Positions 18,411 to 26,868 are shown, numbered from the stretch's first letter. The stretch is 64,000 bases of DNA from Sherwoodlollariibacterium sp049275655 (GCA_049275655.1 JBASUY010000020.1:6008-70007); one strand, 5' to 3'. Notes: generated from the sequence alone by a model not told the origin. Numbers and translations: made by a program.

Positions 18411-19304
18411 TTAAAATTTTCCTCCGGCTCCGCCACCTCCGCCTCTACCTCCGCCAAACCCACCGCCGCCAAATCCTCCCCCACCGATTCCTCCGCCAAA
18501 CCCACCGCTCCTAAAACCCCCACTACCCCACTTACCAGATGAGGATTTACTGCCAAAATCTAATGGGCCAAAAAAACTCTTTCTTTTTTCCTTAGGGAGT
18601 TTTTTCCAATAAAAATACCTCATTAACATTGAAAGGATGAAAGCAAGGAATATTATAATTCCTAACGGTTTAGAGACACCCAAGAAAAATACGGTAGAAA
18701 ATAATAAGGTTACTGGTAGGCTTATAGGTATCGGCCAAGGGAAGCTCCAAATAAAAAAGAAAACCGGAATAATAAAATAAAAAATAAACGGATTATCTTT
18801 TTCTTCAGATTTTTCCCCACTTTCTAAACTACTTTTAGAGAGAATTGCGGTAATTTTAATAATCCCAGTATAGATTCCCTCGCCGTAATTCCCTGATTTA
18901 AAATAAGGGGCCATGTAATCGCGTCCTATCTGGCCGCATAAACCATCAGGTAGGTCTCCTTCTATGCCATACCCTGTTTCAATTCGCCAAAGCCTTTCTT
19001 TTTCTGCTACAAGGATTAAAACTCCGTTGTCTTTATCTTTTTTCCCCGGTTTCCAATTATCAAAGACCATCCGGGTAAATTCTTTCTCTTCATAAGGAGA
19101 AATGGTTTTAAAGGTAGCCACAACTACCTCAACCCCTGTTTTTTCTTCTAACTCGGAAATTAAAGTATTAATCTTTTCTTTGTATTCAGGATTAATAATA
19201 CCGGCAAAATCATTCACCCACCCAGAAGGAGAGGGTATTTCAAAGGCAAATAGGCAAGAAAAAGAAAGAAATAGAATAAAGGCAAGAATAATAACCTTAC
19301 GCAT
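18411..19304 (-). CDS. TPM-domain (YgcG-like) membrane protein with Gly-rich tail
   Basis: A 297-residue protein with a signal peptide (about residues 1-21, cleavage after CLFA), then a TPM phosphatase domain (about 22-150, including GWVNDFAGIINPEYKEKI and TGYGIEGDLPDGLCGQI). Two or three membrane helices follow (about 170-230), and then a tail made almost wholly of Gly, Phe, Arg and Ser (GGGFGGGGFGGGRGGGGG). This is the standard YgcG layout. TPM proteins have been linked to photosystem repair in plants and to envelope stress in bacteria, but the bacterial activity is not firmly known. It is paired with LemA downstream, and the start overlaps coaB by 8 nt. Confidence 0.92.
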   Translation of the reverse strand: MRKVIILAFILFLSFSCLFAFEIPSPSGWVNDFAGIINPEYKEKINTLISELEEKTGVEVVVATFKTISPYEEKEFTRMVFDNWKPGKKDKDNGVLILVAEKERLWRIETGYGIEGDLPDGLCGQIGRDYMAPYFKSGNYGEGIYTGIIKITAILSKSSLESGEKSEEKDNPFIFYFIIPVFFFIWSFPWPIPISLPVTLLFSTVFFLGVSKPLGIIIFLAFILSMLMRYFYWKKLPKEKRKSFFGPLDFGSKSSSGKWGSGGFRSGGFGGGIGGGGFGGGGFGGGRGGGGGAGGKF

Positions 19305-19938
19305 AATAGCCCCCGATTATTTTTATAGCCCCTTTTACAAGAGACTCCCTGTCCTTAAAAACTTTACTGATTTTATTCTCTTCCATTAAAAAGGCAGAAT
19401 ATTTGCCGTCTTTTACAGTATTAGATATGACTAAATCCGCGCAAGACTGCCTTATTAATTTAACTGCTTCTTTGTATAAATTATCCTTTTTGGCCTCCGG
19501 CTCATATTTAAATCCGATGAGAAATATCTTTGGTTGTATCTTTTTAAATAAGCGGATAATTTTAAAAGTCGGCTTAAATTTTATAGTTAAGCTTTTTAAA
19601 TTAGATTTAATTTTTTTAGGATACGGCATGCAAGGCGCATAATCAGATACCGCTGCGCTATGTATTGCTATATCGTACTTTTTATTTTTAAGCTCTTTTT
19701 TTATTAGGTTATTCAACTCATCAAAAAACTTATATTTCTTTACCGTTATACTCCTTTTTTGCAAAGGTAGATTAATTGGCCCTAATAAAAGGGTAACCTT
19801 AGAGCCAAGCCTCTTAAAAGCGTCAGCAAAGAGTAGCCCTGTTTTGCCGCTAGCAGTATTGCTGATTACTCTTACCTTATCTATCTTAACCCAGGTCGGG
19901 CCTGCGGTAATAAGAACCCTCTTATTCTTTAATTTCAT
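19297..19938 (-). CDS. coaB: Stand-alone phosphopantothenate-cysteine ligase (CoaB)
   Basis: A 213-residue protein matching only the CoaB half of bifunctional CoaBC. It has ITAGPTWVKIDKVRVISNTA near the start (usual AGPT-x-E-x-ID-x-VR), HSAAVSDY at about residue 93 and KKIKSNLKSLTIKFKPTFKI, which corresponds to the DYxP..KIKK dimerisation and catalytic loop. GFKYEP and a late VISNTV segment are also present. It would join cysteine to 4'-phosphopantothenate. The flavin decarboxylase half (CoaC) is absent from the gene and from the window, so it must be encoded elsewhere. It overlaps thrC by 17 nt and the TPM gene by 8 nt. Confidence 0.85.
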   Translation of the reverse strand: MKLKNKRVLITAGPTWVKIDKVRVISNTASGKTGLLFADAFKRLGSKVTLLLGPINLPLQKRSITVKKYKFFDELNNLIKKELKNKKYDIAIHSAAVSDYAPCMPYPKKIKSNLKSLTIKFKPTFKIIRLFKKIQPKIFLIGFKYEPEAKKDNLYKEAVKLIRQSCADLVISNTVKDGKYSAFLMEENKISKVFKDRESLVKGAIKIIGGYYA

Positions 19939-20995
19939 CTAATAGGGCATTTAATTCTGGTTTTATTACTTTTGGATCTGCTATGTTCTTTATCGTTGTA
20001 TCAGGGTCTTTTAGTCCATGCCCAGTTAAAATACAAACTATTCTGTTTATCTTTTTGCCTGTATTTTTTATAGCATCTTTAAAGTAGCCCTGCTTTGAAA
20101 GTTTAAACAGCCCTGCTATAGAAGATGCTGAGGCAGGCTCTATAAACACTCCGTCGGTTTTGGCGATAAATTTATAGGCATCTATTATCTCTTTATCTGA
20201 GACCATATCTATTAACCCGCCTGATTCATCACGTGCTCTTTCTGCTTGCTTCCAGCTGGCAGGGTTTCCGATACGTATAGCTGTAGCTATTGTTTCAGGT
20301 TTTTCTATAGGGTAACCCCTTACTATCGGGGCAGACCCTTCTGCTTGAAATCCAAGCATTTTAGGCAGAGTCTTTGATAGTTTTAGGCCATGGTATTCTT
20401 TATAACCTTTCCAGTATGCAGTAATATTCCCGGCATTTCCCACCGGCATAATTTGAAAATCAGGCGCGTCGCCTAAAAAGTCGCATATTTCAAAGCTGGC
20501 AGTCTTCTGTCCTTCTATGCGGTAAGGGTTAAGGGAATTTACCAAGGTTAGGGAATTTTTATCCGAGGCTTCTCTTACCAAGGTTAAAGCCTCATCAAAA
20601 TTTCCTTCAACGGCCAAAACAACTGCTCCGTGTATAAGCGCTTGGCTTAATTTACCGAGGGCAATTGCCCCTTTTGGTATTAAAACTACGCATTTAATTT
20701 TAGCCCGAGCCGCATAAGCTGCAGCAGAAGCTGAGGTGTTTCCTGTAGAAGCACATATAACAGCCCTAGAGCCTTCTTCTTTGGCTTTAGAAATAGCCAA
20801 AGTCATCCCCCTGTCCTTAAATGAGCCTGTGGGATTTAGGCCCTCAACCTTAAGGTAAACTTCAAAACCTTCTCCTAAAAAACTGCTCAAAGATGGGGAG
20901 AAGAGTAATGGAGTATTCCCCTCATTTAAGGTTATAACCGGAGTCTTACCAGTAACAGGAAGGTATTTTTTATATCTATTAATTACCCCTATCAT
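19922..20995 (-). CDS. thrC: Threonine synthase
   Basis: A 357-residue PLP enzyme of the short ThrC class. The pyridoxal lysine is in GLNPTGSFKDRGM (about residues 53-65), with the phosphate-binding ASTGNTSASAAAYAA segment and MPVGNAGNITAYWKGY. It converts O-phosphohomoserine to threonine. It overlaps hom by 4 nt and coaB by 17 nt, so hom-thrC-coaB are translationally coupled. Its substrate has to come from a homoserine kinase, for which the ApgM-like gene at 16616 is the local candidate. Confidence 0.97.
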   Translation of the reverse strand: MIGVINRYKKYLPVTGKTPVITLNEGNTPLLFSPSLSSFLGEGFEVYLKVEGLNPTGSFKDRGMTLAISKAKEEGSRAVICASTGNTSASAAAYAARAKIKCVVLIPKGAIALGKLSQALIHGAVVLAVEGNFDEALTLVREASDKNSLTLVNSLNPYRIEGQKTASFEICDFLGDAPDFQIMPVGNAGNITAYWKGYKEYHGLKLSKTLPKMLGFQAEGSAPIVRGYPIEKPETIATAIRIGNPASWKQAERARDESGGLIDMVSDKEIIDAYKFIAKTDGVFIEPASASSIAGLFKLSKQGYFKDAIKNTGKKINRIVCILTGHGLKDPDTTIKNIADPKVIKPELNALLDEIKE

Positions 20996-22287
20996 ATCTC
21001 TTCCATCCTTATTGCTACAGACTTCTCTTTAATTGATTCTATGCGGTCAATAATATTAAGCGCTCTTCTTAAATCTTTTTCTTTTGCCTCGTGAATAAGC
21101 ATTATAATAGGGACAAGTTTAGACTTGTTTTTTTCTTTTTGGGTAACCGAAGATATGCTTATTCCGAATTTAGCTAAGACTCCTGAAATCTTTGCTAAAA
21201 CGCCAGGTTTATCTAAGGCAGTAAAACGTATATAGTAGCGGCTCAAGGACTCATCTATCTTGCGTAGCCTTTTTATGGATTTATCCTGCACAGCGTTCAT
21301 CATTGGCCTAAAAAGCCCTGCCTTTATATCTTTGGTTAAATCTACTATATCTGAGACTACGGCTGAAGCAGCTGAGAGTTGCCCTGCCCCGGGTCCGTAA
21401 AATAATAAGTCTCCAGCTAAATCTGCCTCAACATATATTGCGTTAAAGACTCCGTCAATTGAAGATAAAAGATGATCTTTTGGTATTAAAGTCGGATGCA
21501 CTCTAACCTCTAAATCTTCTTTTTCTCTTTGGGCGATAGCAAGGAGTTTAATCTTAAAACCTAACTCTTTAGCATAATTAATATCTGCTAATGAAATACG
21601 CGAGATTCCTTCAATAAAAATATCACGCATATTTACCATCTTACCGAAGGATAGGTAAGTAAGTAGCGCTAACTTATGCGCAGAGTCTATTCCCTGAACA
21701 TCTAAAGTCGGATCCTTTTCAGCAAAACCTTTTCTCTGGGCTTCTTTAAGTGCCTCTGAAAAGGTTATTCCTTTAGTAGACATTGAAGAGAGTATATAAT
21801 TAGATGTCCCATTAAGAATCCCGAGTATACTATTAAAATTATTAGAGACTAATCCTTCTCTTAAAGATTTTATGATTGGTATGCCTGCCCCTACTGAGGC
21901 TTCAAAATATATGCTTTTCCCCTTAGCGCCTGCTTCTAAAAAAAGCTCTTCTCCATAGGTGGCTAAAAGCGCTTTATTTGCAGTAACGATATTCTTACCT
22001 CTCTTAATAGAATCAAGGATAAGTTCTCTTGCCGGGTGAATTCCGCCTATTAGTTCTACCATTATATCTATTTGAGGGTCTTCAATAATGTCCTTAGGAT
22101 TGCGAGTAAGAAGCATTTTATTGACACTTACATTGCGTTTAGAGGTAATATCTTGGTCGCATATCTTTCTTATATTTATATCTAAACCTATCTTAGCGCT
22201 TAAAAGAGTTCGTTTTTCCCGTAGGATTTTAACAACCCCAGAACCAATATTCCCAAAGCCAATTAATCCAATATTGATTTTTTTCAT
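20992..22287 (-). CDS. hom: Homoserine dehydrogenase
   Basis: A 431-residue enzyme with an N-terminal nucleotide-binding fold (GLIGFGNIGSGVVKIL), catalytic-domain signatures ANKALLATYGEELF and GILNGTSNYIL (about residue 158), and a C-terminal ACT domain (about 350-420, starting YYIRFTALDKPGVLAKISG) for threonine feedback. It reduces aspartate semialdehyde to homoserine. It follows a PilZ gene by 2 nt and overlaps thrC by 4 nt. Confidence 0.98.
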   Translation of the reverse strand: MKKINIGLIGFGNIGSGVVKILREKRTLLSAKIGLDINIRKICDQDITSKRNVSVNKMLLTRNPKDIIEDPQIDIMVELIGGIHPARELILDSIKRGKNIVTANKALLATYGEELFLEAGAKGKSIYFEASVGAGIPIIKSLREGLVSNNFNSILGILNGTSNYILSSMSTKGITFSEALKEAQRKGFAEKDPTLDVQGIDSAHKLALLTYLSFGKMVNMRDIFIEGISRISLADINYAKELGFKIKLLAIAQREKEDLEVRVHPTLIPKDHLLSSIDGVFNAIYVEADLAGDLLFYGPGAGQLSAASAVVSDIVDLTKDIKAGLFRPMMNAVQDKSIKRLRKIDESLSRYYIRFTALDKPGVLAKISGVLAKFGISISSVTQKEKNKSKLVPIIMLIHEAKEKDLRRALNIIDRIESIKEKSVAIRMEEI

Positions 22288-22289
22288 AA

Positions 22290-22652
22290 CTATTCCTTTT
22301 TGCCTTTTTTAAGATAATAATCTACGGTCTCTCCTACGATCATTTTATGTTTTTTATCTACGGAGATAAACTCTAGGTGAGTATCGTAAATCATATCCCT
22401 CATTATCTCCTTTGATTCAACCACTCTTCCTATAACCATAATCGGATTAGGATCAAAAGGCAAGCGTATTTCAATTGCTAAGTTTGTTCCGGGAGAAAAT
22501 GCCCTATTGGTAGTAAGAAGCATCCCCCCTAAGCTTATATTTTTAGTTTGAGTTAGATCTACATTGTCAATCTCATCAAGGATTCGGTAAGATACAATAA
22601 ACCTGCCATAGGCGCGTGGGTGTTTTCTACGTTCTGTTCCCGAATATTCCAT
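22290..22652 (-). CDS. PilZ-domain protein (probable c-di-GMP receptor)
   Basis: A 120-residue single-domain protein. The c-di-GMP binding signature is present as RRKHPRAYGR (RxxxR) near the N-terminus and NISLGGMLL (N/DxSxxG) about 35 residues later. I chose the ATG at 22652 because AAGGAGG precedes it by 5 nt; a longer reading from 22688 lacks such a site. It is encoded between tRNA-Pro and hom. No diguanylate cyclase is in the window, so the source of its ligand lies elsewhere. A second PilZ protein is at 23820. Confidence 0.9.
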   Translation of the reverse strand: MEYSGTERRKHPRAYGRFIVSYRILDEIDNVDLTQTKNISLGGMLLTTNRAFSPGTNLAIEIRLPFDPNPIMVIGRVVESKEIMRDMIYDTHLEFISVDKKHKMIVGETVDYYLKKGKKE

Positions 22653-22670
22653 AGCTACCTCCTTTAATTT

Positions 22671-22685
22671 GGGGAACTTTTCCCC
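22671..22685. repeat. Short perfect inverted repeat upstream of PilZ gene
   Basis: GGGGAA-CTT-TTCCCC: six-base arms around three bases, 19 nt upstream of the PilZ start and 29 nt past the end of tRNA-Pro. It lacks a U-tract, so it is more likely an mRNA hairpin or processing signal than a terminator. Function not known. Confidence 0.4.
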
Positions 22686-22713
22686 CATACCCCCTTAGTT
22701 TTAAGTGTAATAG

Positions 22714-22788
22714 TCGGGGCGGACAGACTTGAACTGTCGACCTCTTGAACCCCATTCAAGCGCTCTAGCCAAACTGAGCCACGCCCCG
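22714..22788 (-). tRNA. tRNA-Pro (GGG)
   Basis: A full cloverleaf reads on the minus strand: acceptor CGGGGCG/CGCCCCG, D-stem GCTC/GAGC, anticodon stem CTTGA/TCAAG around ATGGGGT (anticodon GGG), T-arm GACAG-TTCAAGT-CTGTC, and discriminator A. CCA is not encoded. It begins 7 nt after the gpsA stop codon, inside the operon. Confidence 0.95.
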
Positions 22789-22795
22789 CAAAAAA

Positions 22796-23833
22796 CTACT
22801 CTTCTTTTTTGTTCCTTGTCATTAAATCCCTAACAGCTTTTAAGGCAGATTTATTCCTGTACAGAACGTTATAAACCTCCCTTACTATGGGCATATCAAC
22901 TTTATATTTGAGGCTTAAGAGATAAGCAGATTTAGCAGTAGGTATTCCTTCTGCTATGCCTGAATGTTTCTTTGTAGAAGAGCTTAAAGCCTTTAGTATC
23001 TTTACTAAAGGCTGCCCCTTGCCTAACTCCTCGCCTACAAACCTATTCCTGCTATGCGGGCTAAAACAGGTAGTTACTAAATCCCCTAATCCACTTATAC
23101 CGCTAAAAGTATTTTGTTTAGCGCCCATGGCTTTGCCTAAACGAGAAATCTCCGCTAATCCCCTTGCTAATATAGCTGCTTTTGTATTTGCCCCAAATTT
23201 AAGCCCGTCAGATGCCCCACAGGCAATAGCAATAACATTTTTTAAACTCCCTCCTAATTCTACGCCTAAAATATCGTTATTAGTATATACCCTAAACCTT
23301 TCAGTTATGAATATATCCTGCACAAATTTCCTTAAGAGCTTGTCTTTAGAGGCTACTACTGCAACTGTTGGAATATTATTAGCAACCTCATAGGCTATGG
23401 TCGGGCCTGAAAGGACTGCAAGCTTTACCCTGCCTAACTCTTCTATTATAACCTCCGAAATTCTTTTTAATCCCTTAGCTTCAATACCCTTGACAACACT
23501 TAAATATACAGGTTTAGTTCTATTGAAGGCGATATCTTTTTTTATTGCCCTTAAGATTCTACGGATATGCTCTGAGGGGGTTGCTAAGACTATTAAGTCT
23601 TTGTTTAAGATAGCATGGGATATCTTATCTGTAAGGATAATACTTTTAGGTATTTTTATCCCCGGAAGAAACTTATGGTTTTCTCTCAATTGTTTTATCT
23701 TTAAGATATTATCACTAAAAGCCCCCCAAAGACTAACCGAATGCCCTTTTTTAGAAAGAAGAATAGCTAGGGTAGTCCCCCAACCGCCATCGCCAAGAAT
23801 AGCTATTTTAATCTTTTTATTATTCAAATACAT
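22796..23833 (-). CDS. gpsA: NAD(P)-dependent glycerol-3-phosphate dehydrogenase
   Basis: A 345-residue enzyme with the Rossmann motif GDGGWGTTLAILL near the N-terminus, LSGPTIAYEVA (about residue 141), GGSLKNVIAIACGASDG with the catalytic Lys (about residues 194-210), and GANTKAAILARGLAE. It makes sn-glycerol 3-phosphate from dihydroxyacetone phosphate for phospholipid synthesis, feeding PlsY and PgsA encoded at 53051-54215. It overlaps the PilZ gene upstream by 14 nt and is followed at once by tRNA-Pro. Confidence 0.97.
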   Translation of the reverse strand: MYLNNKKIKIAILGDGGWGTTLAILLSKKGHSVSLWGAFSDNILKIKQLRENHKFLPGIKIPKSIILTDKISHAILNKDLIVLATPSEHIRRILRAIKKDIAFNRTKPVYLSVVKGIEAKGLKRISEVIIEELGRVKLAVLSGPTIAYEVANNIPTVAVVASKDKLLRKFVQDIFITERFRVYTNNDILGVELGGSLKNVIAIACGASDGLKFGANTKAAILARGLAEISRLGKAMGAKQNTFSGISGLGDLVTTCFSPHSRNRFVGEELGKGQPLVKILKALSSSTKKHSGIAEGIPTAKSAYLLSLKYKVDMPIVREVYNVLYRNKSALKAVRDLMTRNKKEE

Positions 23834-24182
23834 TCCTCCAGCTTTTTTCCTCCCGGGTAATAAATTTTATCCCCACATCAAAATTAAGGCCTCCTTTTGG
23901 CTCAATCCTTACTACTTTGCCTAACACTCCCTTTTGATATATAAGCGCTCTTTTTTCCAACTCTTCGCAGATCTCTAAAGTTTCGCGGTTAAAAGATAAC
24001 CAAAGAATATCATCTTGATTAACCCGCTCTTTAATATTACAGAGCATCCCTGCCGAACTTATATTTGAGGTATAGCCTTCGAGAAGCTTAGATACAGTAT
24101 CTTTATTGCATACTTTGTAAGCTAAAGGGGTTGCGTAATTTATTCTTGGAAAAATCCGCCTTTCTGAAGAATTTATATCCAT
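23820..24182 (-). CDS. PilZ-domain protein
   Basis: A 120-residue protein with ERRIFPRINY near the N-terminus (RxxxR type) and TSNISSAGMLC (NxSxxG type, about residues 38-48), the two halves of the PilZ c-di-GMP site. The C-terminal half (LGKVVRIEP, DVGIKFI) completes the PilZ barrel. It differs clearly in sequence from the PilZ protein at 22290. It lies one nucleotide downstream of the thymidylate-synthase gene and overlaps gpsA by 14 nt. Partner unknown. Confidence 0.85.
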   Translation of the reverse strand: MDINSSERRIFPRINYATPLAYKVCNKDTVSKLLEGYTSNISSAGMLCNIKERVNQDDILWLSFNRETLEICEELEKRALIYQKGVLGKVVRIEPKGGLNFDVGIKFITREEKSWRNVFE

Positions 24183-24183
24183 A

Positions 24184-24933
24184 TTATTTTATAGCTAAAT
24201 TATTTTTATTTGTCCTTATCTTTGCTAAATCCCAAGCGTAATCATATAAGTGTAATCCTTTACTTAGAGCAATAATTTCTCCGTCTTCAACGCCTATTTC
24301 TTCAGCCATATATTGCTTGACTAATTGAAGGCCACCTAAGTTAGAAGGGAAACCTCCCCATAAATCCCAAGAGCGAAAATAAAGTATGAAATGTAATTTT
24401 CCGTAACGTAGGCGCGTATCTATAATCCTTAGGCACGGAGGGTCAAGAAGCTTTATATCCGAAGGCATGCCTATCTCCATAGTTGCCTGGTTGGTTCCGG
24501 CGCCTTTTTCCCGGTAAAGTTTTATAACCTCCTCAATCTGGTTTACGCAAAGAGGCATCTCCCGGACCATCTCTTTGCCGTTTACATTCTCTTTAAACTT
24601 AACCTTAGGGTCAACCAACCTCTCTCCATAAGTATAATCTTCCGTATCTGTTTTAGTCCCGGTTAAAAGATAAGTTAAATAACCTTGGATATAATCCATA
24701 TCTGTAGGAGCAGGAATTCCCATCCCTTCAGGAATTATAGGAATGATTTGATGAGACGGTTTTTTAACTCTTATCGCCGCAAAATCAAATTCTAGCCTTT
24801 TCTGCCCTTCGTAACTTCCCTTAGTAATAGTGTAAACATGCCCATGCTCTAAAATTTCGGATAGAGATTGAAACCAAGCATCATCAAGATCAAATGCATC
24901 AATAAAAATAGGTTTTAAAAGCTCTTCGGTCAT
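24184..24933 (-). CDS. thyA: Archaeal-type thymidylate synthase (ThyA family)
   Basis: A 249-residue protein. C167 in LDPPCLRI is in the place of the catalytic cysteine. It is followed by RSWDLWGGFPSNLGGLQ, equivalent to the RSxDxxxGxPxN dUMP- and folate-binding motif, and by GLHLYDYAW, matching the HxY motif. The N-terminal DAW and GSYEGQKRLEF segments resemble the short archaeal thymidylate synthases (TIGR03283 type) more than E. coli ThyA. It would methylate dUMP using methylenetetrahydrofolate; dCMP hydroxymethylation is an alternative. It overlaps the response-regulator gene by 4 nt and sits next to a PilZ gene, an unexpected setting. Confidence 0.75.
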   Translation of the reverse strand: MTEELLKPIFIDAFDLDDAWFQSLSEILEHGHVYTITKGSYEGQKRLEFDFAAIRVKKPSHQIIPIIPEGMGIPAPTDMDYIQGYLTYLLTGTKTDTEDYTYGERLVDPKVKFKENVNGKEMVREMPLCVNQIEEVIKLYREKGAGTNQATMEIGMPSDIKLLDPPCLRIIDTRLRYGKLHFILYFRSWDLWGGFPSNLGGLQLVKQYMAEEIGVEDGEIIALSKGLHLYDYAWDLAKIRTNKNNLAIK

Positions 24934-25319
24934 TTTCTTCTATTTTTTTCTTTTGCAGTTTTAACAAAAAGATTAAAGCTGCTAATTATCCGTGATATAG
25001 GCACATTTTTACCGATATAACCTGCGCTGCCGTATTCTTTAGATTTAGATATAAGCTCTTCATCATATCCAAAGCCGGTAATCATAATTACAATAATTTC
25101 AGGCTTTAAATCTTTTATCTTTTTTAAGGCTTCTAAGCCGGTTATCCCGGTAAGCTTAACATCCATAAGCACGGCATCAAAATCCTCTTTTTCTACGAGC
25201 TTTAACGACTCTTCTCCGGTTGCTACAGTCTTTACAGAGTACCCTTCTTTTTTAAACAAGTCTTCAAATAATTCCCTTACCGCTGATTCATCATCAACAA
25301 CTAATATTTTATAAATCAT
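24930..25319 (-). CDS. Single-domain response regulator (CheY-like)
   Basis: A 129-residue receiver domain: ILVVDDES acidic pair near the start, phosphoacceptor D53 in LMDVKL, Thr in MITGFG and Lys in YIGKNVP. No output domain. The ATG at 25319 is chosen because AAGGAGAT lies 6 nt upstream; a reading from 25388 adds 23 residues in front of the receiver fold. It overlaps the histidine kinase by 11 nt, so it is almost certainly that kinase's partner. It overlaps thyA by 4 nt. The target it controls is not evident. Confidence 0.92.
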   Translation of the reverse strand: MIYKILVVDDESAVRELFEDLFKKEGYSVKTVATGEESLKLVEKEDFDAVLMDVKLTGITGLEALKKIKDLKPEIIVIMITGFGYDEELISKSKEYGSAGYIGKNVPISRIISSFNLFVKTAKEKNRRK

Positions 25320-26781
25320 TGCTATCTCCTTTTTTAACAAAAGGTAGCTTGATAATAAAAGTGGTTCCTTTACCCACTTGGCTTTCAACCGTTATAGAGC
25401 CACTGTGATTTTTGATTATATTATAACAGATAGAAAGCCCCAAACCTGTCCCTTCTTTTTTTGAAGAATAAAAGGGCAGAAAAAGATTTTTTAAGGCAAG
25501 TGGGGGTATACCGCAACCAGTATCACTTATAAATATTAAGAGGTATTCGTTTGATTTATTAATAGTTTTAATAGTAAGCGTGCCCCCTTCTTTCATCGCC
25601 TGGTAAGCATTAATAAATAGGTTTACAAATACTTCCTGAAGTTGATGCGAATCTCCTCTAATTTTAAGGATATTTTTGGCAAAGACCTTATTTATTTTTA
25701 TCTCATTTGAAGGCAATTTATGATAGCGTAAAAGAGGAAGGACATCCCTAATTATTTTATTTATATCTAGTTCTCTTGTAGTAGGAATTGACTTACGGGA
25801 AAAGGTCAGGAATCTATCTACAAGCCTTCTTATCTGATCTACCTGAAGGTTTATTGCTTTAAGGCCAGACCTTAATTCCTTATTTAAACCCTTAGTCTTT
25901 AATAAGATTTCCGTTCTACCGGATATAACAAAGGCAGGATTATTAATTTCATGCGCTATTCCTGCTACTAATTGCCCCATTGCCGCAAGTTTTTCCGATT
26001 GAAATACCTGATACTCTAATTTTTTTCTTTCAGTAATATCTTTAGCCATAAATATATAGCCTGTCGTATCGCCTGCTGAATCAATAAATTTAGTTACGGT
26101 TAAACTTACTGGAAAAGATTGTCCATCCTTCTTAATAAAATAAGTCTCCAATTCATACCTACCGGTTTTCTTCACTTGTTCAAGCATAAAGTTCAATTTA
26201 TAAGAGATATCATCATAAGAGTGTAGGGCTTTTATATGCTTAAAGATTATCTCGCTTCTCTTCCAGCCAAACATATCCTCTGCGCCCATGCCATAGTAAG
26301 TTATATTCCCGTCTAAATTAATAGTGTATAAGGCGTATTCTTTTATATTTAAGATGATATTTTTTAATGTCTGGTCAATATTATTCAAGGAAGCTTCTTT
26401 TTCCCTATGGGAAGTATTATCGTCGCCCATAAACAAAACGCCTTGGAGGTTTTTGTTTTTTGTTAAGATAGGGTTAATTCTCCAATAAATTAACCGATCC
26501 TCGCCTTTTTTATCGGGTATCAAAATCTCAAAACTACTAGGGCGTTTGTATTTTAAGGCGTCATTAAGCATGGCTTTAAAAATTTGTTCTCGACTCAAAG
26601 AGTTTCTTAACCTTTTATAGATTATACTAATACAATCAGAGCCCACAATTAAATCTTTTGACATACCAACAATATCCTCAAACTTTTTATTGCACATAAG
26701 AACTTCTCCTTTAGAATCACAATAAAAGATTAAGGAATTTGCTTTATCAATTGCATTATAAATTGTTTTTAAAAGGTTCAT
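25309..26781 (-). CDS. Soluble PAS-PAS sensor histidine kinase
   Basis: A 490-residue kinase without membrane helices. PAS domain 1 (about residues 5-125) and PAS domain 2 (about 135-255) are followed by a HisKA dimerisation domain with phospho-acceptor H277 in AGIAHEINNPAF and a HATPase domain. The ATPase boxes are VFVNLFINAYQAM (N), FISDTGCGIPP (G1) and GTGLGLSICYNI (G2). It probably senses a cytoplasmic signal and phosphorylates the response regulator encoded just after it. Its ATG is only 15 nt past tRNA-Gly, with no Shine-Dalgarno in that gap. Confidence 0.94.
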   Translation of the reverse strand: MNLLKTIYNAIDKANSLIFYCDSKGEVLMCNKKFEDIVGMSKDLIVGSDCISIIYKRLRNSLSREQIFKAMLNDALKYKRPSSFEILIPDKKGEDRLIYWRINPILTKNKNLQGVLFMGDDNTSHREKEASLNNIDQTLKNIILNIKEYALYTINLDGNITYYGMGAEDMFGWKRSEIIFKHIKALHSYDDISYKLNFMLEQVKKTGRYELETYFIKKDGQSFPVSLTVTKFIDSAGDTTGYIFMAKDITERKKLEYQVFQSEKLAAMGQLVAGIAHEINNPAFVISGRTEILLKTKGLNKELRSGLKAINLQVDQIRRLVDRFLTFSRKSIPTTRELDINKIIRDVLPLLRYHKLPSNEIKINKVFAKNILKIRGDSHQLQEVFVNLFINAYQAMKEGGTLTIKTINKSNEYLLIFISDTGCGIPPLALKNLFLPFYSSKKEGTGLGLSICYNIIKNHSGSITVESQVGKGTTFIIKLPFVKKGDSNDL

Positions 26782-26796
26782 AAACGTTTTTATAAT

Positions 26797-26868
26797 AGCG
26801 GGAGACGGGGTTCGAACCCGCGACGACTTGCTTGGAAGGCAAGTGTTCTACCACTGAACTACTCCCGC
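26797..26868 (-). tRNA. tRNA-Gly (TCC)
   Basis: Cloverleaf on the minus strand: acceptor GCGGGAG/CTCCCGC, anticodon stem CTTGC/GCAAG around CTTCCAA (anticodon TCC), T-loop TTCGAAC, discriminator T as usual for bacterial tRNA-Gly. CCA not encoded. It lies 5 nt after tRNA-Tyr and 15 nt before the histidine kinase gene. Confidence 0.96.

Noticed and set aside
18411..18530. Gly-rich coding repeat as a DNA repeat array or CRISPR
   Set aside because: It is the low-complexity tail of the TPM protein; units vary in length and sequence, and no spacer pattern exists.
23397..23924. Plus-strand frame of 175 codons
   Set aside because: Antisense to gpsA and the PilZ gene, both of which have intact family motifs; no motif or start signal of its own.
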